Below are positions 36,579 to 45,873 of a stretch of DNA of 64,000 nucleotides, in pieces. The DNA is from Flavipsychrobacter sp. Its GTDB lineage: Bacteria > Bacteroidota > Bacteroidia > Chitinophagales > Chitinophagaceae. Position numbers and translations under genes: made by a program. Location of the stretch: positions 1 to 64,000 of the forward strand of contig JAFIGV010000006.1 of NCBI GenBank assembly GCA_017849575.1. The letters are read 5' to 3'. Under the pieces are notes generated by a model. That model was not told the origin of the DNA. It saw only the letters and a list, made by a program, of their open reading frames with translations, and ran no database searches. Every line of letters starts with the position of its first letter. Position 1 is the stretch's first letter.

Positions 36579-38315
36579 TTATTGTGCGGTTTCTGTTATG
36601 GTTTTTATGTAGTGCTTCTTCGCTTTAAACTCGTTAACATCCAGCACCCATAAGCCCTCCGTTGATCTGAAGCCCAAATCGGCATAGAGGTTTTGTACCA
36701 GTGCATTTTTAGATGTCGGTAGATAATCGCCGGTTATTTTTTTAAACCCGTGTTGCTTCGCCACGCTCACGATCTCATTGAGCGTGAACTGTTCCATCCC
36801 TCTCTTCAGTACGCGGCAACTCATAATCCAGGTGTCAATGAATAGTGTAGAAGCGTCGCTCGCTTTTAAGATCACAACGGCTATCAGCCCATAGCTTCCT
36901 AACTGGTCTTGCAGGCTGAATGTCAAACTGAAATACTCCGGCGAAGCGATGAGCCTTGCAATGTCTTCCTCGGTATAACGCACTGTCCGCAGATTGAACT
37001 GATTGCTCCTTTGCGTAAGCTGCGCCACACGGGGGAGTGAAAAATTGTCGATCGGGCGCGCGTCGGCCTGCATGTTCAGACTCTTAAGAAAGGTTTCTTC
37101 GTCGGCAAACGATTTTTGAAGTACGGTTCTCCGGGCCTCTTCCTGATACTGTCGGGTTCTTTCGCCGTCTTCGGCCGTGAAGGAAGCAGTTTCAAAAAGA
37201 TTTAGTGTCCGAAGGTAGCTAAGGTATTCTGCGGGGTCTTCCGGCAAGTCGGGAACCGTGATGCCCGGTATTGACGATCGTACCATTTCACGTTCAAAGG
37301 GATTGTCGTCGAGAAAGACCATGGCGTCGAACCCGATGTTGAGAATGTTGCGGATATAATGGATGTTGTCCACTTTGGTTTCCCAATTGGCTACGAATAC
37401 AGAAATATCTTCCGGCCGCAGCACCATATCCGGATGTTTTATAAAAGGAGCCCGGGCAGTGTCTTCATTGTTCTTGCTGCAGATGGCAATGATCACTCCT
37501 CGTTCTTGCAGTTGTTTTATCCAGTGTTGCAGCTCCGTAAATGCTTTGCCAATACCCAGACTGCCCAATTGTATTCCTTCCAGACCATCATCACCAATGA
37601 TGCCGCCCCAGGTGGTGTTGTCAAGATCCAGAATGACGCATTTGTGGATCTGGCCTTTTATCGCGGCAATAATGTCGCTGAAGCTTTTGGCGAGAAAAGG
37701 CAGAAATTCGATAGCATAGACCATGTCGGCATGTACATAGAGCTTTGGGTCGAATATTTTTTCGTAGCCCATTCGCTCCTGCAAGGCAAGCACATCGCAG
37801 ATAAATACATTTTGGCGATCGATAGCAAATTCCATCAGCAAGTGGTTGAGTGTGCGTATCTGATAGCCGAAAGAGCTCCTGGTCTTGTTACGGTAATTTC
37901 CAAAGACCGACTCGTCTATCGCAGTAAAATTGCTGATGATGATGCGGGCATTCATTTGTTCGGAAATAGCTGCCACCAGTGCTTCGAGATACTGCATTTT
38001 CTGCTGGCAGAAGTCCGTCCGAAGATTAAGCGGCAGGCTCTGAAATTCTCTAAGCAGATGTTCTGTACTGAGGTTGATCAGCACAAATTCGCAGCCCGAT
38101 TGGTAAAGGCCCGACTGTGCATTGAATACTTCACTATCTATCTGATTGTAGTCCGGTTCATACAGGCAGAAGGAATAATTCCGATCATATCCGTATCCTT
38201 TCAGTGCCTGCGCAAAAAGTTGTGTCGCACTATCGGCGAGCAGGGCAATGCTTACCCGCTGCAGTCCGGCCGTGTCTTTTTTCAAATTTTTTTTGAGTTC
38301 GTTAAACGTCTTCAT
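36579..38315 (-). CDS. FkbH-like HAD-IIIC family protein (glyceryl-ACP synthase-like)
   Basis: The protein has 578 residues, full length for the family. The N-terminal part (about 1-215) is SGNH-like, with the YEPDYNQID element. The HAD domain has motif I in ILDLDNTTWGG (D230), ICSKNNED and FLDDNPFERE (motif III). The C-terminal part (about 420-560) is GNAT-like, with QLGSYGLIAVVI and SCRVLKRGME. Characterised FkbH proteins take 1,3-bisphosphoglycerate, dephosphorylate it and load glyceryl onto an ACP. Here the ACP gene is immediately downstream, followed by the MBOAT. The inferred role is to make glyceryl-ACP (or a related hydroxyacyl-ACP) for polysaccharide decoration. Confidence 0.9.
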   Translation of the reverse strand: MKTFNELKKNLKKDTAGLQRVSIALLADSATQLFAQALKGYGYDRNYSFCLYEPDYNQIDSEVFNAQSGLYQSGCEFVLINLSTEHLLREFQSLPLNLRTDFCQQKMQYLEALVAAISEQMNARIIISNFTAIDESVFGNYRNKTRSSFGYQIRTLNHLLMEFAIDRQNVFICDVLALQERMGYEKIFDPKLYVHADMVYAIEFLPFLAKSFSDIIAAIKGQIHKCVILDLDNTTWGGIIGDDGLEGIQLGSLGIGKAFTELQHWIKQLQERGVIIAICSKNNEDTARAPFIKHPDMVLRPEDISVFVANWETKVDNIHYIRNILNIGFDAMVFLDDNPFEREMVRSSIPGITVPDLPEDPAEYLSYLRTLNLFETASFTAEDGERTRQYQEEARRTVLQKSFADEETFLKSLNMQADARPIDNFSLPRVAQLTQRSNQFNLRTVRYTEEDIARLIASPEYFSLTFSLQDQLGSYGLIAVVILKASDASTLFIDTWIMSCRVLKRGMEQFTLNEIVSVAKQHGFKKITGDYLPTSKNALVQNLYADLGFRSTEGLWVLDVNEFKAKKHYIKTITETAQ

Positions 38316-38327
38316 GAGCGGCGGCCT

Positions 38328-39410
38328 TTAGCTGGATTTGAGTTTTTGCAGGTAGTTTCTGGTCTTCTCAGCATCCAGTGAAAAACGCCCTTTGGGGTAG
38401 AGCATGCGGTTTATTTCCATTGCTCCACCGGTGAGGCAATCGTAAGACGCGAGGCCGAGAGATTGGGCAAGCCAATAGTAATGCGAATTGATACAGTCTG
38501 CTGCTGTGACCTCAAGAATCCGGCATTGCGGGTGGCAAAAGATCATATTGGCCATTGCAGCGCCGTGGATAGAGACCACAGAACTCGCTTCTGAAAACAA
38601 AGCAATCTGTTCTTCTACCGTTTTGTTTTCCATCTCTGCCACCTCGAAGCCTTGCTCTTCCAATACAGGTGCTATGTTTTCGAAGTTGGCGATATGCCTG
38701 CCAGTCCGGGCCGGCCGGTTAATAAATATTCGCTTGCCGGAATGGAGTGGCTTCAGATAATCTTGCGCCAGGGTTCTCGTCCAGTTCCAGTGGGCTTTGC
38801 CGTAGGGCATGGGTTGCAGCAGGAAAACGTTTTCAGTACGAATCAACTCATCGGCTTCCTGTATATGCCAACGGAAGGATGCCGCCTCCGGAAACTGCAT
38901 GAAGAAGCGGAACATTTTGGTGTTAGCTATTTTGCGGCTTACCACCAGCGGCAGTTCCTTAAGCGCCGGCATACGTTGCGCTATGAGATGCAGCTTGGTG
39001 AAAATATCGGAATAGAAATGAAAATAGTTGGCCGACCAGAAATGATCGTAGAGCACCAGCCGCGGGATATGTGTAGTTTTTCGTGGGGCCGTTCTAAGCT
39101 TTTCGGGGTATGCTCCGTAATGATCAAAAATGATGCTCTCACGAATGATGGCGTCGTCCTGGTCAATTACAAATCCTGATTTGGGATCAATCTTAAAACG
39201 ACCATTGATTTCTTTGATGTACTCTTTATGCTCCCATTTTTTGTTGTCTTGTATCAGTGCACTTTGCACGCGTTCTTCGCTTACCTGCGGCAAATCGTCA
39301 AAAAAAGGTTTGCCAGTCTCCTCCCAATGGACAGTCAGGTTGTCCGCCGGCTTTTTCTTCCAGACGTAGGGTGCAGCCCAAAAATTTATTTTCTGTACCA
39401 GAGAAGACAT
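38328..39410 (-). CDS. Glycosyltransferase family 61 protein
   Basis: The protein has 360 residues and the DUF563/GT61 pattern. LVLYDHFWSANYFHFYSDIFTKL (residues about 114-136) is the family's YYHF-like block. INRPARTGRHIANFENI then precedes SEASSVVSIHGAAMANMIFC near 272-291, which includes the conserved HGAAxAN motif. Family members add xylose or other sugars in plants and bacteria. It lies 12 bases upstream of the FkbH-like gene, between that module and the GT2 gene. Confidence 0.9.
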   Translation of the reverse strand: MSSLVQKINFWAAPYVWKKKPADNLTVHWEETGKPFFDDLPQVSEERVQSALIQDNKKWEHKEYIKEINGRFKIDPKSGFVIDQDDAIIRESIIFDHYGAYPEKLRTAPRKTTHIPRLVLYDHFWSANYFHFYSDIFTKLHLIAQRMPALKELPLVVSRKIANTKMFRFFMQFPEAASFRWHIQEADELIRTENVFLLQPMPYGKAHWNWTRTLAQDYLKPLHSGKRIFINRPARTGRHIANFENIAPVLEEQGFEVAEMENKTVEEQIALFSEASSVVSIHGAAMANMIFCHPQCRILEVTAADCINSHYYWLAQSLGLASYDCLTGGAMEINRMLYPKGRFSLDAEKTRNYLQKLKSS

Positions 39411-39425
39411 AGAGGTTACTTCGTG

Positions 39426-40361
39426 TTAACTGAATAATCGTCGCCGCAAATAATACAGCATGGTTTTATAGGTGTATTGATTGCTGCCTTGCAGCCTCAG
39501 CGACATGCCGAGTAAGGTTTTGGCCTGCTGCATGTCTCTTTTGTCAATAGCTTTTGCAGCCCATTGCCGGTATTTTTCAGCCATCAGACTTTTGTCCTTG
39601 AGCAGTTGTTGTTCATATTCCTGCATTTTTTCTTCCTGGCCTTGCTCTAGCCAGTCGGTATGTTGGGTCTTTTGTTGTTCGATCAGTTTTTGCAGGATTT
39701 CTCCCACTATTAATTTTCTCGGGTTGTTATATACGTTGGTCAGAGAGTTGGGGTTGATGCGGTAGTTGTAGAGAATCTCTTTCAAAAAGTAAATGGGATA
39801 ACGTTGATTCACTCGTACGGTCCAGTAGTTGTCGTCGCCGTAGATGCCGGAGAAATACTCCGAAAACAAACCGAACTCTTCAATGAGTTCCCGACGAAAC
39901 ATCAGCCCCGGAAACCAGAAGGGATAATTGTCCCTGATCTCCGTCACTAAGAAATCTTCTTTGTAACGGGGCGCTTCGAGTGGACGGTCGTGCAGGTCAA
40001 TTTGCCGGTAGTTGCTGCCGCAGATTTTTATTTCCGGGTATTTTTCAAATACAGATACCTGAAGCTGCAATCGGTTCGGGTGGCAAGTGTCATCAGCATC
40101 GAGTTGTGTGATCAGTTCGCCGTTGGGTAGGCCGAAAGCATAATTTTTGTTTTTAAGATAGCCCACATTGTAGGGCTGGTGATACAGATGAATGCGGCTA
40201 TCTCCCAGATATTTTTCTATCAGCTCGGTAGTATTGTCGGTAGAGGCATCGTCGCAGATGATCAGCTCCCAATCCTGGTAGGTTTGATCTAATATGCTTT
40301 GAATAGCACGATCAATAAACTCGCTTACGTTGTAAGCACACATGATTATACTAACCTTCAT
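39426..40361 (-). CDS. Glycosyltransferase family 2 protein
   Basis: The protein has 311 residues and a GT-A fold. VSIIMCAYNVSEFIDRAI opens it, CDDASTDNTTE is the nucleotide-binding segment and TQLDADDTCHPNR carries the D-x-D near residue 93. The C-terminal 100 residues are helical, like those of the GT2 at 31799-32788. A gap of about 115 bases separates it from the upstream GT4 gene. Confidence 0.92.
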   Translation of the reverse strand: MKVSIIMCAYNVSEFIDRAIQSILDQTYQDWELIICDDASTDNTTELIEKYLGDSRIHLYHQPYNVGYLKNKNYAFGLPNGELITQLDADDTCHPNRLQLQVSVFEKYPEIKICGSNYRQIDLHDRPLEAPRYKEDFLVTEIRDNYPFWFPGLMFRRELIEEFGLFSEYFSGIYGDDNYWTVRVNQRYPIYFLKEILYNYRINPNSLTNVYNNPRKLIVGEILQKLIEQQKTQHTDWLEQGQEEKMQEYEQQLLKDKSLMAEKYRQWAAKAIDKRDMQQAKTLLGMSLRLQGSNQYTYKTMLYYLRRRLFS

Positions 40362-40475
40362 GCGAATACGAGCTGTTCAAAACGTTAACTAATTTGGTTT
40401 TACTGCACAAATATGATTCGGGTTCACTGCTATTAAAAAAATATAAGCCACGTTAACCAGCTATTTACACCGCGT

Positions 40476-41657
40476 TCATCCGGGCATTCCCTTCGCTACG
40501 ATATCTGCCAGTTCTTCAGTAAATACCTGCATGTCATAGCCATCAATTTTCTCCTGGGCACGTTTCCCCATTTCCGCTGTTTCCGCGCGGTGGTGGTAGG
40601 CTTCCAGAATCCTGTCGCGGATGCTTTCATGATTTCGAAAAGGAACGATCCATCCGGTTGTGCCTTCTTCCACAATATCTTTGGTGCCACAGTTATCGCT
40701 CACAATGACCGGTACGCCACAGTGCATGGCCTCAAGTATGGTCACTGGTGCTCCGTCTATAATGCTAGACAATACGTACACATCTTTGTCAGCAAAAAAT
40801 GCAGGTATATCCGTCACACGACCGGTGTACACAACATGCTTCAAATCGCTGTATTCTTTTCGGATGAGTTGCTGCACATTTTCATCAATTGGTCCGCCAA
40901 TGTGTAGCTCCATATCCAGGTGCTGCAATTCTTTCCAGGCTTCCAGCAAGTACTGAAGTCCTTTTAGCAACACAGTAAAAGCAAGGAAGGCTACTTTGAA
41001 ACGTTCACCCTGTACGCGCTGTGCCGAGGTAGCAAAGTCGGGCTTCAGGTAGCCGCGCACGCCGATCAGTTTTTTATCATATCCACGCCGGCGATAGGTT
41101 TCTTCCATCAGTGCTGAGTACGTGATGATGTGATGGACAAGCGGTAATGATTTATTGTAGTAGGCAAGTCGGCGGGAATGAGTGTATGCATCATCTTCCG
41201 AAATACCGTAGCGCTGGTTTTCTTCACGTACCAGGTCCGCTATGTAGTTATCTTCAGGGTTGCCAGGTATCAGATAGATCCGCACACCCATTTTTGCAGC
41301 TTTTTTAAAAGTGTGGTGTAGATAGGGTGTAGTACTCACGAGCACGCCTACACCCGGGTCTAAATGAAAGGAGCAAAACCAGTCATAGGCCAGCTCCTGC
41401 AGATAGCGCGACTGATGCACCTTAATGCCAAGTATTTTTTCGAGCTTATGCAGCGCAAAAAGATAATAACGCGAACTGAAGCTTACCGGCGATGAAGGGA
41501 AACTTGTGGTCCACTTCCCTTTTGCCGAACAAACGAATTCTTTCAGAAGGCCGCGCCGGTGAAGTGTTTCCGCAAGTTTATAGCCCAGGTGACCAATCCC
41601 CCCGGCGCTTTTGGCCGTTAGCGATTCAAAAGATGTCACGAGGATTTTGTTTTTCAT
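40476..41657 (-). CDS. Glycosyltransferase family 4 protein
   Basis: The protein has 393 residues. It begins LVTSFESLTAKSAGGIGHLG (GG acceptor loop), continues with IYLIPGNPEDNYIADLV, KVAFLAFTVLLKGLQYL and HIGGPIDENV, and ends with SSIIDGAPVTILEAMHCGVP. Here the first acid of the E-x7-E motif is Asp. It resembles sugar transferases of capsule loci. It follows the ABC transporter gene by 13 bases. Confidence 0.88.
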   Translation of the reverse strand: MKNKILVTSFESLTAKSAGGIGHLGYKLAETLHRRGLLKEFVCSAKGKWTTSFPSSPVSFSSRYYLFALHKLEKILGIKVHQSRYLQELAYDWFCSFHLDPGVGVLVSTTPYLHHTFKKAAKMGVRIYLIPGNPEDNYIADLVREENQRYGISEDDAYTHSRRLAYYNKSLPLVHHIITYSALMEETYRRRGYDKKLIGVRGYLKPDFATSAQRVQGERFKVAFLAFTVLLKGLQYLLEAWKELQHLDMELHIGGPIDENVQQLIRKEYSDLKHVVYTGRVTDIPAFFADKDVYVLSSIIDGAPVTILEAMHCGVPVIVSDNCGTKDIVEEGTTGWIVPFRNHESIRDRILEAYHHRAETAEMGKRAQEKIDGYDMQVFTEELADIVAKGMPG

Positions 41658-41670
41658 GCTCCCGTACCGG

Positions 41671-43440
41671 TTAGTTTAGCGAACGTACAAGTTCAGGATA
41701 GGTGTACACATCGCTGATCATTCCCTCATCAATCTTGTAGATTTTATCACAAAACTTCAATGAGGTGTAGCGGTGTGCAATGATGATGATCGTGAGGTTT
41801 TCTTTGCCGAGTTCATTGATTGCATCCGTTATTTCTTCTTCGGTCTTAGAATCGAGCGCTGAAGTAGCCTCATCAAAAATGAGTACCTGAGCGCCTTTGT
41901 AGATTGCCCGGGCAATGGCGATCCTTTGTTTCTGTCCCCCGGAGAGATTATTGCCCCGCTCACTGATCAGGGTCTGCACCCCTTCCGGAAGATCATCTAC
42001 CAGCGACTTCAGACTAGCCATGCGTATGGCATGGTCCAGTCGTACCCGGTCTATGGCCTCCGGGCGCTCGCCTAAAGCTATGTTTTCAGCAAAGCTGGTG
42101 TTAAGAATGAATGCGTCTTGTTTTACATAGCCCAGTATCTTCCACCAGGATTTGTATGTAGAACGATTCAATTCGGTATCATCAACATAGATATGTCCGC
42201 CGGTGGGCTGAAGAAAACCGAGAATGTTGTTGACGAGCGTTGATTTTCCGGTGCCGGATTTACCGATAATGCCAATCTTTTCTCCCTTATTAATGGTCAG
42301 GTTGCAGTTGCGGATCACATCTTTTCCTCCGCCGGGATACCGGTAGCAAATGTCCTTAAAGCGGATGCTTTGGTCGAAACGCATGGGCACTACTTCGGTC
42401 TGCTGCGGTTCCGTATGTTGCTCCGGAAAGAAGTCGGGGTCGTTGAGAATAAACTCTGCAGCGGTCACATTATTCATGGCGATCACAAAACGATTGACCG
42501 ATGGAATGCTTCGATAAGCGATCACCGAAAACAGGGTGATGGTCGTAACGATATTATTAATGTCTTTGATGACATACACACCGTAAAGTAAGATGAGCGT
42601 GATGCACAGAAATATGGCCACTTCAATGATGCGGGTAGGGATGAACAAAATAAAGTCAACCTTACCTTGCATGATACTATACTTACGTGCGGTATCAATG
42701 AAATGCTTTTTAAAACTGTTTTCTGTGCCGGCAATTTTAATGTCGGTATATCCGAAGATCATTTCCTGCGCACTGGTATGGAGGGTTACGTAGTTTTTGT
42801 TTTTTTCCTGGCCTGCTTCCTTGATCATGTTCTTTACCCGGGCGTAAAAAAGACCGATAGAAGGTATGAGCACAACAACGAGCAGCAGGAAGAGGTGCCA
42901 GTTCCATACGCAAACGATTACTGTGGTCATGGCGAAGATCATGGCTTCGTTGATGATGATCATAACAGATATGGCCATATTGCTGCAAAGCATGATCTGC
43001 AGCTCAGTTACTTTATTGATCCACTTACCCGAAGATTGACCCAGGATTTCGTGCAGCGGTTTTTCGTACACTTTATCCAGCACATTGTGGGTAGAGGTTA
43101 CGAACAGATTGCGCACAAACCGCACCTGAAGTTTGTTGATATAAAGGCCAAACAGATTTTTGATGACGATGAGCAGGAAGAAAGCACTAACCGTTAAGAG
43201 CAGAAGATGTTCTTTGGAGAAGCCGCTGAGAAAGGGGGCAAAATGCACAAAGCGTTCATGAAAACTCTCCGAAAGCACAAGGCCCACGACGGGTATCACA
43301 AAGCCCAGCCCTACAAGATCGCTGATAGAACTGAGAAAGGTAAAGAAGATGAGCCAGCGAAACTTTCGTTTCTGCCCCGGGTTGAAGACTGAATGCAGCT
43401 TCTTTAACGCGGAGAAAATGTTATTGCTTTTGAGCGCCAT
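41671..43440 (-). CDS. ABC exporter, PglK/MsbA-like flippase candidate
   Basis: The protein has 589 residues: a fused type I exporter half-transporter with six membrane helices (about 30-320) and a C-terminal ATPase. Visible are Walker A IIGKSGTGKSTLV (about 395), the LSGGQKQR signature (about 502), Walker B VLIFDEATSALD and the switch His in IIIAHRYTS. The likely form is a homodimer. It sits inside the polysaccharide operon, and no Wzx-type flippase is visible, so the best guess is flipping of a lipid-linked oligosaccharide (as PglK does). Export of another lipid remains possible. Confidence 0.88.
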   Translation of the reverse strand: MALKSNNIFSALKKLHSVFNPGQKRKFRWLIFFTFLSSISDLVGLGFVIPVVGLVLSESFHERFVHFAPFLSGFSKEHLLLLTVSAFFLLIVIKNLFGLYINKLQVRFVRNLFVTSTHNVLDKVYEKPLHEILGQSSGKWINKVTELQIMLCSNMAISVMIIINEAMIFAMTTVIVCVWNWHLFLLLVVVLIPSIGLFYARVKNMIKEAGQEKNKNYVTLHTSAQEMIFGYTDIKIAGTENSFKKHFIDTARKYSIMQGKVDFILFIPTRIIEVAIFLCITLILLYGVYVIKDINNIVTTITLFSVIAYRSIPSVNRFVIAMNNVTAAEFILNDPDFFPEQHTEPQQTEVVPMRFDQSIRFKDICYRYPGGGKDVIRNCNLTINKGEKIGIIGKSGTGKSTLVNNILGFLQPTGGHIYVDDTELNRSTYKSWWKILGYVKQDAFILNTSFAENIALGERPEAIDRVRLDHAIRMASLKSLVDDLPEGVQTLISERGNNLSGGQKQRIAIARAIYKGAQVLIFDEATSALDSKTEEEITDAINELGKENLTIIIIAHRYTSLKFCDKIYKIDEGMISDVYTYPELVRSLN

Positions 43441-43458
43441 CTACTTGTTTTGTTCTTT

Positions 43459-45855
43459 CTATTTTCTGAAAAGTTTGTCGATCAGCGTTTTCTTTTTACG
43501 AATGTCGTCTTCGTAATATCCACCGCTATACTGGTAGCCATAGCCATACGATCCGCTATAGCCATAGCCATATTTTTTGAGATAGTCCACGCCATTAAAC
43601 ACAATGGCTGCATTCCTGATCTTGCGCTCTTTGTATAGGGTGTCGAACAGGCGTATCTGCTCCTTCATGGTGTACGATTGCCGCACGACAAACATGTTGA
43701 TATCGGAGTGTTGCGAAAGGATGAGCGCATCAGAAACGAGGCCGATAGGCGCGGTATCCATGATAATGATATCAAACATCTCATGGAGCTCTTCAATAAG
43801 TGTTTGAGCAGAGGGTAGCACCAGCAGTTCGCCCGGGTTTGGAGGTATAGGGCCGCAGTTGGCGATATACAGATTCTCGTGTACGCCGGACGCCTTGATC
43901 ACTTTTTCGATGCCCGAAATGCCGGCGAGATAAGAGCTGATTCCTCCATCGTTGTGCAGGCCCAGGTAGCTGGATAGCTTGGGTTTGCGGAGGTCATATT
44001 CCATGATCACCACACGCTTTTTGGCGAGGGTCATAGTGATGCCCAGATTCAGCGAAATAAAGGTCTTTCCCTCTCCACTCATGCTCGAGGTAATCAGGTA
44101 CACTTTTTTGGTTCCTGAGGCAGACATAAATTCCAGGTTGGCCCTTATCAGCCTAAATTGTTCGGCTACACCGGTGCGTATGTGCGGCCCCACCACTATT
44201 TGTTTTTTATCACTGTTGGGCGTCCGTGCTACCGACCCGATCACAGGTAGCGTCGTGATCGATTCAATATCCTTTTCATTGATCACTTTGTTGTTGATCA
44301 TTACCCTCGTGATGATCACCGCTCCGGGTATCAGCAGCCCGAGGAGCACAACCATGGCATAGACATTTTTCCGCACCGGTTTTATCGGGGCGCCCATGGC
44401 ATAGGGGGCTACCACCACCTTGGATTTGTTGGTGGCGGCATATTGGGCTATATCGTTTTCCACCCCGCGCTGGTAGAGATACAGATATACATTCTGGATC
44501 AGGGGATACTCGCGCTTGGTATTGTTGATACTTCTTTCGGCCGCGGGTATGGAGGCCATGGTCTCGTTATATTCGGCAATATTGTGTGCCGCATTCTGTA
44601 CACTGATGTTCAGTGAGGCAATCACCCTATCGCAGGCATCTGCTATGTTTTTGCGAAGCGCGGCAATGTCCGTTTTTATCTTGATCACCGAGGGGTGCAT
44701 GGCTCCGGTATTGCGTTCCAGCAGTTCCTTCTTTTGTATCAGCGTATTGTATTCTGTTACCAGTCCGCCAATTACCGGATCGTTGAAACCTATTCCGGCA
44801 ATCAGTTCTGTACCGTCGCCTTCTATCACATTGTCTTTGAGCGCCTGCACCGATTGTTTCTGTAGCTGCAACTGCTGAACTTTCTCTTGCTGTGCGGTCT
44901 TGTTGGCCAGTATGGTGCTGGCCTGACTTTTCACATCGATGATGCGGTTCTGTGTTTTGATTTCTTCTTCTATCGAGTCGCGCGATTGCAGATCGTCTAT
45001 AAGGTTCAGCTTCTGCTGATTGATGAACTCGCGGGTTTTTTCTGCAGAAAGATTCAGGTCCTCCAGTTCCTTTTTTCTATAATAAAAAATCAGCGCGTTC
45101 ATAAAATCTACCCCCCGCGACGGAATATTATCCGTGTACTTCAGATCGAGAAGGCTGGTGCGCCCATCACTTACATTGACCTGAAATACGCTTAGTGCCT
45201 GGCCGACTGCTGCATGCAGGGGCATCACCCGTACGATCAGTTCTGTTTTGTTGACCAGATATCCGCGGTTGGCTTCGGGGTTGTTGTTGTAGAGAATTTT
45301 AAAGCGTCCGAAAGATCGCTTGATCCAGCTTCCATAAAGCACATTGCTCTTGATGTTCGCCTCATTTAGTTCAAAGAGGCCGTCCACAAGCTGAGTCATC
45401 CTGATCTCCTGAACTCCGCCACCCTGATACCCTGCAGAATCAAAGACAATCGTTACGGGAGATTTGTTATAAAGCTCGTCTTCACGCACTCGTCCTTTGG
45501 CAAAATAGCGGATGTTCATATCCAGCGAATCCACGGCCATACGCACAAGGTCCTGAGACGTAAGTACAAATATTTCGTTGAAAAGATTGGGATTGTTGGC
45601 ATCGGCAGATTCGCCGCCGTCGCTCAGTTTGTTGAGCAGGCTTCCCACCCCTTTTTGTTTGTCTTCTATCAGGATAAGGCTCTGAATAGAAAAGAGCGGT
45701 GTGGTGTATCGGAGGTAGAGAAATCCTATGGAAAATGTAAAAAACAGACAGAGCACAAACCAGTACCACTTACTCACTACAGCACCCAGGATGCGCTTAA
45801 AGTCGATCCCGGTATTGAGCTGCCGTAGTTTGTCTGATATCTGGTTGTTTTCCAT
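43459..45855 (-). CDS. wzc: Polysaccharide co-polymerase / tyrosine autokinase
   Basis: The protein has 798 residues. It has an N-terminal Wzz domain with a membrane helix (about 31-51), a long periplasmic coiled-coil region (about 250-420), a second helix (about 500-525) and a cytoplasmic BY-kinase domain. The kinase has Walker A' SSMSGEGKTF near 591, Walker A-prime partner VVIMEYDLRKP and IIMDTAPIG (Walker B). The C-terminal tail is a tyrosine cluster (YGYGYSGSYGYGYQYSGG), the typical autophosphorylation site. It controls polymer length and export together with Wza. It sits between wza and the flippase gene. Confidence 0.95.
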   Translation of the reverse strand: MENNQISDKLRQLNTGIDFKRILGAVVSKWYWFVLCLFFTFSIGFLYLRYTTPLFSIQSLILIEDKQKGVGSLLNKLSDGGESADANNPNLFNEIFVLTSQDLVRMAVDSLDMNIRYFAKGRVREDELYNKSPVTIVFDSAGYQGGGVQEIRMTQLVDGLFELNEANIKSNVLYGSWIKRSFGRFKILYNNNPEANRGYLVNKTELIVRVMPLHAAVGQALSVFQVNVSDGRTSLLDLKYTDNIPSRGVDFMNALIFYYRKKELEDLNLSAEKTREFINQQKLNLIDDLQSRDSIEEEIKTQNRIIDVKSQASTILANKTAQQEKVQQLQLQKQSVQALKDNVIEGDGTELIAGIGFNDPVIGGLVTEYNTLIQKKELLERNTGAMHPSVIKIKTDIAALRKNIADACDRVIASLNISVQNAAHNIAEYNETMASIPAAERSINNTKREYPLIQNVYLYLYQRGVENDIAQYAATNKSKVVVAPYAMGAPIKPVRKNVYAMVVLLGLLIPGAVIITRVMINNKVINEKDIESITTLPVIGSVARTPNSDKKQIVVGPHIRTGVAEQFRLIRANLEFMSASGTKKVYLITSSMSGEGKTFISLNLGITMTLAKKRVVIMEYDLRKPKLSSYLGLHNDGGISSYLAGISGIEKVIKASGVHENLYIANCGPIPPNPGELLVLPSAQTLIEELHEMFDIIIMDTAPIGLVSDALILSQHSDINMFVVRQSYTMKEQIRLFDTLYKERKIRNAAIVFNGVDYLKKYGYGYSGSYGYGYQYSGGYYEDDIRKKKTLIDKLFRK

Positions 45856-45873
45856 GAAGTTGCCGGGCCTGGG

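Noticed and set aside
37359-38381. 340-residue plus-strand frame opposite the FkbH-like gene
   Set aside because: It is antisense to a gene with clear catalytic motifs, and its translation lacks any recognisable domain.
41671-43440. ABC gene as an antibiotic or peptide exporter
   Set aside because: Position between wzc and glycosyltransferases and the absence of a Wzx argue for an oligosaccharide flippase, though the alternative is not excluded.
43459-43570. Apparent tandem repeat of CATAGCCATA-type words at the end of wzc
   Set aside because: It encodes the Tyr/Gly-rich autophosphorylation tail usual in tyrosine autokinases.
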